This document shows, in pieces, positions 57,897 through 64,000 of a DNA stretch of 64,000 bases. This stretch comes from Bradyrhizobium sp. Ghvi (GTDB taxonomy: Bacteria; Pseudomonadota; Alphaproteobacteria; Rhizobiales; Xanthobacteraceae), in contig NZ_FOVU01000002.1 in the NCBI RefSeq assembly GCF_900115265.1, positions 434,001 through 498,000 of the forward strand. The letters run 5' to 3'. Under the pieces are notes generated by a model. The model had not been told where the DNA came from and ran no database searches. It saw only the letters and a list, made by a program, of their open reading frames with translations. Position numbers and translations under genes: made by a program. The stretch's first letter is position 1; every line of letters begins with the position of its first letter.

Positions 57897-60335
57897 GTGA
57901 CCTCCTTTCCCCGTGCCGCATGGCGATCCACCGGTCTGGCCCTGTGCCTGATGGCCGGGCTGTCGATCGGCTGCGTCGCCTTGGCCAAGTCCAGCGAAAC
58001 GGCCGAGGACGCAGCAAAGGACCCCACCAAGCAAGCGAACAAGGGAACCGCGAAGCCGGCTGCCAAGCCGGCCGCGAAGGATACGACAAAAGGATCGCAC
58101 GAGGAGACCACCAAGGGTCCGGCCAAGGAAACCACCAAAGGCACGAGCAAGGGACCCGCCCCGGTTACAGCCAAGGATGCGGCGAAGAAGCCTGCCGGCA
58201 AGGATGCCTCGAAGGACAAGCCAAAGCCCGCGGCTGCGGCCGCTCCTCCAAAGTCCCGGCCGGCCGCCAATGGTCCGTCCTCCCACCCCGCGCCAGCGGT
58301 GACGGCCACCGTGAGACCTTCCGCGCCGGCCCCTGCGAGGCCCGTCGCAACGCCCGTGCTGGCGCCTGCGACCCGCCAGCACGCCGCGCCGCGCAAGCCC
58401 GTCACACCGGCCGCGATCGCTGCGACGTCCTCGACGTCGCAAGCCGACAAGGACACGCTCGAAAACGTCATCGAGCTCGTACGCAAGCACAAGCCGGCCG
58501 ATGCCACCAGCTACGCGGATTCGATTTCCGATCCGGTCGCGCGAAAACTCGCGGAATGGATCATCCTGCGCAGCGAGGATAACGGCGCGAGCGTCGAGCG
58601 CTACCGCGCCTTCCTCTCCGCCAATCCGAGCTGGCCGTCGCAGACTTTCCTGCGCCGGCGGCTTGAAGCCGCGATGTGGGATGACAGGCGCGACGATTCC
58701 GTCGCCTGGTCGTGGTTCGAGAACGAATCCCCGGTTTCGGCCAAGGGCCGCTTCGCGCTCGCCAAGGCAATGCTGGCGCGTGGCGACCGCGCCAATGCCG
58801 AACGGCTGGTGCGTGAAGCATGGCGCAGCGATCCGATGTCGGAGGAGACCGAGAACAACGCGCTCGATCAGTTCGGTGCGCTGCTCACCCCGGGCGACCA
58901 GAAGGCGCGGATGGACACGCTGCTCTATGGCAGCGAGCACGAGGCGGCGCTACGCGCGGCAAAGCGGCTCGGCGCGGGCTATGTCGCGCTCGCCAAGGCC
59001 CGTATTGCCTCCTTCAGGAAGGCGCCCAACACGCGCGCGCTGCTCGAAGAAGTGCCGCGCGAGCTGCACGGCGATCCCGGCTTCATCTTCAGCAAGATCC
59101 AGCTTCTGCGCCGCGAAGAGAAGTTTCCCGAGGCGGCTCAGCTCATGCTGGCGGCGCCGAAGGATCCGAACCGGCTCTACAATCTCGACGAATGGTGGAT
59201 CGAGCGGCGGCTCCTTGCGCGCAAGATGATCGACACCGAGGATTTCCGCAGCGCCTATCTGATCGCGCGCGACGCCGCGCTGCCCTCGCGCGACATCTAC
59301 AAGACCGAGCAGGAGTTCACGGCGGGCTGGATCGCGCTACGCTTCCTGAACGATCCCGCGGCGGCCGCCCAGCATTTTGCTCGCATCGGCGTCGGCAGTG
59401 TCAATCCGACCACGCTGGCACGCGCGGGTTACTGGCAGGGCCGCGCGGCCGAGGCTGCCGGTCGCCAGCAGGAGGCGCGCAATGCCTATGCTCGCGCCGC
59501 CGAGCAGTCGACCAGCTATTACGGCCAGCTCGCACGCGCCAAGCTCGGCCTGCCGCAGATCGATCTGAACAACCAGCCCCGCAGCCGCGGCGCCGAGCGG
59601 CTCGAGATCGTGCGCGCCGCGCATTTGCTCTACGAGCTCGACGAGCGCGAACTGGCGGTCCCGATGCTCGCCGACATGGGCGAGAACGGCGATCCCGAGG
59701 CCCTGGCCGGCCTCGGCGAGCTGACCCAGCGCTACAGCGACGCGCGCGGCATGCTGCTGGTCGGCAAGGCCGCGCTCAATCGCGGCCTGCCGTTCGATTT
59801 CTACGCCTATCCCGTCAACGGCATCCCGCAATTCAGCCAGATCGGCCCCGAGGTCGAACGCAGCATTGTCTATGCCATCGCGCGCCAGGAAAGCGCGTTC
59901 AATCCGGCTGTGGTCTCTCCCGCGCAGGCCTATGGCCTGATGCAGGTGACGCCGGATGCCGCGCGCTACGTCTGCAAGCGGCACGGTGCCACCTATGACC
60001 TGTCGCGGCTGAAGAACGATTCGTCCTACAACGCCACGCTCGGCGCAGCCGAGCTCGGCGGTCTGCTCGAGGATTATCGCGGTTCCTACATCATGACGTT
60101 TGCCGCCTACAATGCCGGCCGCGGCAGCGTGAAGAAGTGGATCGACCGCTACGGCGATCCACGCGATCCAAAAGTCGACGCGGTCGACTGGGTGGAGCTG
60201 ATCCCGTTCTCCGAGACGCGCAACTACGTGCAGCGGATCATGGAGAACCTTCAGGTCTACCGCGCCCGCTTCGGCGGCGGCACGCGGCTACAGATCGAGG
60301 CCGATCTGCGCCGCGGCGCCGGCAGCGTGGAGTAG
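57897..60335 (+). CDS. slt: Soluble lytic murein transglycosylase
   Basis: An 812-residue periplasmic enzyme. A signal peptide (STGLALCLMAGLSIGCVALA) is followed by a long Lys/Pro/Ala/Thr-rich linker to about residue 205, an alpha-helical superhelical region, and a C-terminal SLT domain with catalytic Glu665 in ARQESAFNP and the following GLMQVTPDAA and FAAYNAGRG motifs. It cleaves peptidoglycan glycan strands. GTG at 57897 is preferred because it directly precedes the signal peptide; TTG at 57861 is an alternative. Confidence 0.9.
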   Translation: MTSFPRAAWRSTGLALCLMAGLSIGCVALAKSSETAEDAAKDPTKQANKGTAKPAAKPAAKDTTKGSHEETTKGPAKETTKGTSKGPAPVTAKDAAKKPAGKDASKDKPKPAAAAAPPKSRPAANGPSSHPAPAVTATVRPSAPAPARPVATPVLAPATRQHAAPRKPVTPAAIAATSSTSQADKDTLENVIELVRKHKPADATSYADSISDPVARKLAEWIILRSEDNGASVERYRAFLSANPSWPSQTFLRRRLEAAMWDDRRDDSVAWSWFENESPVSAKGRFALAKAMLARGDRANAERLVREAWRSDPMSEETENNALDQFGALLTPGDQKARMDTLLYGSEHEAALRAAKRLGAGYVALAKARIASFRKAPNTRALLEEVPRELHGDPGFIFSKIQLLRREEKFPEAAQLMLAAPKDPNRLYNLDEWWIERRLLARKMIDTEDFRSAYLIARDAALPSRDIYKTEQEFTAGWIALRFLNDPAAAAQHFARIGVGSVNPTTLARAGYWQGRAAEAAGRQQEARNAYARAAEQSTSYYGQLARAKLGLPQIDLNNQPRSRGAERLEIVRAAHLLYELDERELAVPMLADMGENGDPEALAGLGELTQRYSDARGMLLVGKAALNRGLPFDFYAYPVNGIPQFSQIGPEVERSIVYAIARQESAFNPAVVSPAQAYGLMQVTPDAARYVCKRHGATYDLSRLKNDSSYNATLGAAELGGLLEDYRGSYIMTFAAYNAGRGSVKKWIDRYGDPRDPKVDAVDWVELIPFSETRNYVQRIMENLQVYRARFGGGTRLQIEADLRRGAGSVE

Positions 60336-60585
60336 AGCAGCTCTCTGCCGAATGGAACACGTTCAGGTCATTTTGTAACAGAAACCGGCGCTGCCCCCTC
60401 ATGACGGGGATTCGCTGAGATTCACTCTGCAGGGCCGCGCCACTGCCGGCACCAACGTCGTCATGATCTGGGATCCCTCAGCATCCTTCGATGCCGGGGA
60501 TGTGAGCAATCGTGTAGGGGTGGCACACTGGTGCGGCACGGGCCGAAGCACACGTAAGCATCTCGATTCAACAGGAGCAATTGCG

Positions 60586-60804
60586 ATGCGAGCGATTTTG
60601 GCCTTGGGCATCCTCGTCGCCCTGGCTGCCTCCGCCAGTGCCGGTACGGCAAGTCATAAGCGACATCTAGCGCCTTCCACCAAAGCTTTCGTCCCCCACC
60701 TGACGCCGCGTGCGGCTGCAGGATTTGGGTACGCCCCCGCGGCCCCCTACTCGGCACCGGTCGGGTACAGCGATCCCTACCAAAGCCAACACTGGGGCGG
60801 GTGA
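60586..60804 (+). CDS. Small secreted protein (72 aa)
   Basis: A 72-residue protein starting MRAILALGILVALAASASAG, a good signal peptide, followed by a Pro/Tyr/Ala-rich mature part (GFGYAPAAPYSAPVGYSDPY). AGGAG lies 9 bases before the ATG. Such short Tyr/Pro-rich secreted proteins are frequent in Bradyrhizobium. Unknown role. Confidence 0.55.
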   Translation: MRAILALGILVALAASASAGTASHKRHLAPSTKAFVPHLTPRAAAGFGYAPAAPYSAPVGYSDPYQSQHWGG

Positions 60805-60896
60805 ACTAGAACTAGCGCACCCAAAAATCAGCGACGACGTTTCGGTCAAATACGGACAGAACCAGAATCCGACCGCACCCGCTGCAAGCAAAGGAA

Positions 60897-60924
60897 AACC
60901 CCCGGCAGTTTCCCGCCGGGGGTT
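60897..60924 (-). terminator. Terminator after the porin gene
   Basis: AACCCCCGGC and GCCGGGGGTT form a perfect 10-bp stem with an eight-base loop, followed by TTCC on the minus strand. It lies 23 bases after the porin stop. Confidence 0.8.
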
Positions 60925-60947
60925 CAGAGATGGTCGATGCGTCGATA

Positions 60948-62555
60948 TTAGAAGACGCGGTTGGCACGGAGCATCAGGGTCAGCGAGTTCTGATCCTTCA
61001 GCTCGTACACAGCGGCCGGCTTTGCATTGGTATTGAAGCCGTTCGCGCCCGGAGTGCCCGGCACAGTGATCGTGCCCGAGTACTTCTGGTCCAGCCGCGA
61101 CCAGCTGAGGTCCGCCGTGAACGAGAGGTTCTTGACCGGGGTCCAGACCGTGTTGACACCGACGACGCCGAAGTTGAAGTCGGGGTTACACGTCGCAGTG
61201 GCGCCGAACCCAGCCGCGGTAAAGTTGGCGCAGATCAGCGCCTTGGCGTTGCTGGAGTAGCTCAACCCAGCATAACCACCGTAGATGGCGCTGGCCCAGT
61301 AGGGGTTCCAGTTGTGGGTGTAGCCACCGCGAACGCCCCAGGTCTTCGTGGTCTCGATGCTTCCGTTGGTGCCGAAGACACCGTCAGAGATACCAGCGAA
61401 ACCAACGCTCTGGTACGCACCAGCCACACCAGTGCCGCTGAAAATATAGAAGGTCTGCGGGAACAGAACCTGGAAGTTTTCGCGTGAGTCGCCATCCGTG
61501 TAGACGGCGTTCAAGTTGAGCGAGTCACCCGCACCAGTCGGGATGTTCTTGATGGACAACGAGCCCATCACAGCCCAGCCCCACTTGTCCGCCGGATGGT
61601 TCGAGGGCTCCGACGAGCCGTAGTAACCAGCGTGGAGGTCATGTGCAGCGACCGAGATCTGGCCCAGACCCCAGGCCTGGTCAACACGCAGGGCACCGAC
61701 GATGTCGGGAATGCGCGTTCCACCCCAATCGTTCACGCCGTACTGACCCTGGATGAGGGCAGCGCCGGCGGCAGCCGCAGACGTGGTAACGAAGGTAGTA
61801 CCGGCCGCGCCGAGCGCACTGGTCGAGCCAAGCACAGCACCAGAAGCCGAGAAGCCGTTGACGTTCCAGAGGTTGCCCTGGCCGTTCGACTGAGTGGTGG
61901 GTTCTTCCAAAGCGATCGAACCGGTGATGCCCTGGCCGAAGTCAGCGGTGTAAGCCAGCTGATTGATACCGGTCACGTGGTTGGAACCGCCCGGAATGGT
62001 ATCGGGACCACCCGAGTTGTAGGACTGCCACGGAGCGTCGAAGATCGAGACCGTGCGACCCATGGTGAAGCCGGCGAACTGGATGAACGCATGGTAGAGG
62101 CCGAGCGTAGCACCGCCAGCACCGAACGACGTGCCACCAGTGGGCGCCGAGGTGTTTTGCGCGCCGGTGATCGTGTCATAGCTGAAGATCATGTCAGCGT
62201 AGGTGCGAACAACGCCGTACTCGGTTGCCGTGCGGGTATCGACGTTCAGGTCCATACGAGCGCGGGTGTAGTAATAGTTGGTCAGGCGGTTGTTCGAACC
62301 ACCGTTAACCGCAGCCCCGTTACCGTTGAAATTGTAGTCGCCAGCGCCACCGAAAATGGCGTCAGCGCGGACGTAACCACCCAGCTTGATGCAGGTGTCC
62401 GTGCCAGGCATGTAGTAGAAACCCGCACCGTACAGGGAGCAGATCTTCACGTATTCGACCGCCTTGGCCTTCACGGGCAGATCGGCTGCCTGCGCTCCGC
62501 CCACGGCGATGAGACCCGCCGCTGAGCCGAGCAAAAGGCTCTTAACCAACTTCAT
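60948..62555 (-). CDS. Outer membrane porin (Omp2b-like)
   Basis: A 535-residue beta-barrel porin. Signal peptide MKLVKSLLLGSAAGLIAVGG, cut after AQA; the mature start ADLPVKAKAVEYVKICSLYG and the conserved GTDTCIKLGGYVRAD match Rhizobiales porins. A terminal Phe-ending strand (LMLRANRVF) is the sorting signal for the BAM complex. GGAGG lies six bases before the ATG. A general diffusion channel; strong expression is likely. Confidence 0.93.
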   Translation of the reverse strand: MKLVKSLLLGSAAGLIAVGGAQAADLPVKAKAVEYVKICSLYGAGFYYMPGTDTCIKLGGYVRADAIFGGAGDYNFNGNGAAVNGGSNNRLTNYYYTRARMDLNVDTRTATEYGVVRTYADMIFSYDTITGAQNTSAPTGGTSFGAGGATLGLYHAFIQFAGFTMGRTVSIFDAPWQSYNSGGPDTIPGGSNHVTGINQLAYTADFGQGITGSIALEEPTTQSNGQGNLWNVNGFSASGAVLGSTSALGAAGTTFVTTSAAAAGAALIQGQYGVNDWGGTRIPDIVGALRVDQAWGLGQISVAAHDLHAGYYGSSEPSNHPADKWGWAVMGSLSIKNIPTGAGDSLNLNAVYTDGDSRENFQVLFPQTFYIFSGTGVAGAYQSVGFAGISDGVFGTNGSIETTKTWGVRGGYTHNWNPYWASAIYGGYAGLSYSSNAKALICANFTAAGFGATATCNPDFNFGVVGVNTVWTPVKNLSFTADLSWSRLDQKYSGTITVPGTPGANGFNTNAKPAAVYELKDQNSLTLMLRANRVF

Positions 62556-63369
62556 GTTAAACCTCCAAGTTGCTCTTCAGGGAAGGTCACTGACCCGAAT
62601 GGCCAATTCCCCAACCCCCTCTAAATCACCGCTTTGGCCACCTTCGCGTCTTCGGACACACCCGCATGAACGCGAGGGACTTAAGCGAAAGACCTAAACG
62701 GGACGACCTTGGGATGCCCCCCTCCGTCGCCTGATCACAATTACCGAACGTCCTTGCACACACAACAAGAGAACGCTCCAAAACGGGCCTACGAAGCGTG
62801 TTTCCCGAAGAGTGTTGCACAAATAACACGCAGATGTGATCAGACGACGCTCGTAACACATTGTTTTTATTAGCATTTTCTGGACGACTCCATCTGCGGT
62901 CAAAGTTCCCCCCTCCGACGCGCGGGGCGGCTTTGCCACACAGCCCGCGGTCCCAGGCGCTCGAATCGTGGAATCAGCACGGAGACTCAGCGGGAGTATG
63001 TAACCGTCCGTAACGCGTGGTGATCTCTGGCTGGACACAGATGAATCGTTGACCGCGCAGACACTCTATATCCCTGCTGGCGGAGCGCCTCTGATCGCGC
63101 CGCGAACGATGATCGTACCCGCGAAGCAAGGAACAGCTGGAAACAGCTAATGAATTCAGTTACTTGACGCAGAAGGAATGATTCTGTCTGCGTCCCCCGC
63201 CCGTCACTTGCGCCAGGCGACGTCGGGGTTTCCGCGTGCTATTGCTCCGCGCGAGAGCGAACCGTGCTTGTCCACGCCTTGAGCTGTGGAATTCGTTGGG
63301 AATATTTGAGCGAAAACACACGCTTCCAAATTGACCGGCCCAAGCAATTGGATGCATAAGGCTCGCACC
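62556..63369. other. Long gene-free region upstream of the porin
   Basis: These 814 bases contain no convincing gene on either strand. An AT-rich stretch at about 62810-62880, including TTGTTTTTATTAGCATTTTC, may hold porin promoter elements. The length before the porin ATG suggests a long leader or a regulatory RNA, but no clear structure is seen. Confidence 0.45.
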
Positions 63370-63462
63370 GGAGAGGTGGCCGAGTGGCTGAAGGCAACGC
63401 TTTGCTAAAGCGTCATACGGTCTCAAGCTGTATCGAGGGTTCGAATCCCTCTCTCTCCGCCA
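63370..63462 (+). tRNA. tRNA-Ser (anticodon GCT)
   Basis: Acceptor GGAGAGG pairs with TCTCTCC and is followed by G and an encoded CCA. The anticodon stem-loop ACGCT-TTGCTAA-AGCGT gives anticodon GCT. A long variable arm follows (CATACGGTCTCAAGCTGTATC), as expected for tRNA-Ser, and then the T arm GGTTCGAATCC. Confidence 0.95.
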
Positions 63463-63762
63463 CCCCGCTCAAAATCAAGGTCTGCGCATTCGTTCCCGCG
63501 GAAGGCGCTCGTGGCACGGCTGAGAAAGCCTGACGCAAGGATCTGCGCGGCTGAATTCAGCTTGATTCGCGCTCTTCTATATATGCGTGCGCGCACCTGG
63601 ACGCGGGAGCGCGGGATCCCTCAGTCGAGGGCGATATCAGAACGGCCTCGTCCGCCCGTCCGAGTTCCAAACCGCCTCGTCCGGCGCGATCCGAATCGGC
63701 AGCCGTTGGCTCGGCCCTGAGACGTTGTTGTCGGGATCACGCGGGCTCGGTACTTTCGCAGC
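63463..63762. other. Gene-free region after tRNA-Ser
   Basis: No convincing gene is seen. Short frames in it lack ribosome binding sites and protein-like composition. It ends at the stop of the leftward gene that runs off the window. No clear att-type repeat of the tRNA end is visible. Confidence 0.5.
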
Positions 63763-64000
63763 TCAATGCGCGGACACCCACGCCCTCGCATCACGCTGCG
63801 CGACCGAGATCTCGGCATCCGACATCTGAGCGGCCACTTCCTGGCGCAGCGCGATGGCATCCTTGCGGCCCTTCAGCGCTGCGAGGTTGAACCATTTGTG
63901 CGCGGCGACGAGGTCGACCAGCCCCGAGCGGCCGCTCGCCCAGTAGATTCCGCGCTCGAACAGAACGTCCGACAGCGCGTTCGAATCGATTGGCGTTGCC
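63763..64000 (-). CDS. 3' end of a Sel1/TPR-like protein (partial)
   Basis: A minus-strand frame entering from the right edge ends with TGA at 63763-63765. It includes ALSDVLFERGIYWASGRSG, then VAAHKWFNLAALKGRKDA, which is the A-x-K-W-x-x-x-A-A-x-x-G pattern of Sel1-like repeats. The tail is helical (SVAQRDARAWVSAH). Sel1 repeats mediate protein contacts. The start is outside the window. Confidence 0.65.
   Translation of the reverse strand, partial: ATPIDSNALSDVLFERGIYWASGRSGLVDLVAAHKWFNLAALKGRKDAIALRQEVAAQMSDAEISVAQRDARAWVSAH

Noticed and set aside
62694-63038. A 114-residue minus-strand frame upstream of the porin
   Set aside because: No ribosome binding site, irregular composition, and it crosses the AT-rich promoter-like strip.

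Overview
The window looks like chromosomal DNA of a Bradyrhizobium-type alphaproteobacterium (Rhizobiales). It is GC-rich, and the core blocks have the order seen in this group: merR-ihfA-fabH-plsX, thiL-nusB-ribH-ribE-ribD-nrdR-glyA, and rpoZ-rsh-pdxJ-acpS-lepB-rnc-era-recO-parC. Other lineage markers are an LdtR-type MarR regulator, a CBP3-like cytochrome bc1 chaperone, a proton-pumping pyrophosphatase, a HemB with an aspartate-type metal site, and a large Omp2b-like porin. The genus is inferred from gene content and protein style, not from a database search.

Positions 1-6769 are the end of a prophage or integrated island that stops at the 3' end of a tRNA-Pro(GGG) gene. It carries a tail tape-measure-like gene, several small unknown genes, an ASCH-domain gene, and a cluster of repeated CTAC/GTAG palindromes that looks like an operator region. 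Next to the tRNA lies a convergent two-gene cassette: a short HipA-like kinase overlapping a DUF3037 protein. This pair is the best candidate here for an under-described system, possibly a defence or toxin-type module.

Positions 6976-12110 hold fatty acid and phospholipid initiation (plsX, fabH), ihfA, a MerR regulator, a DUF177 protein, a bc1 assembly chaperone and bamE. Positions 12226-18213 are accessory metabolism: an orphan Bug-type binding protein, a FIST sensor protein, and an AraC regulator with a Baeyer-Villiger monooxygenase and an alpha/beta hydrolase that could act in sequence (ketone to ester to acid plus alcohol). Positions 18538-27525 run from hppA through thiL, nusB, the riboflavin genes, nrdR and glyA.

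Positions 27818-46529 mix regulators, transporters and enzymes: ldtR-like, hemB, bpt, mntH with a likely Fur/Mur site, two MFS transporters, a class III cyclase, a secreted lactonase-like metallo-hydrolase, a GMC oxidoreductase, parC and recO. Positions 46551-57654 are housekeeping: era, rnc, lepB, acpS, pdxJ, the (p)ppGpp enzyme, rpoZ, a NYN nuclease/type-5 uracil-DNA glycosylase pair, a peroxiredoxin, smpB, mscL and dapA. The right end carries a lytic transglycosylase, a small secreted protein, the porin, tRNA-Ser(GCT) and the 3' end of a Sel1-like protein.

At least four types of interspersed palindromic repeat sit between genes. One of them contains the thiL start codon.
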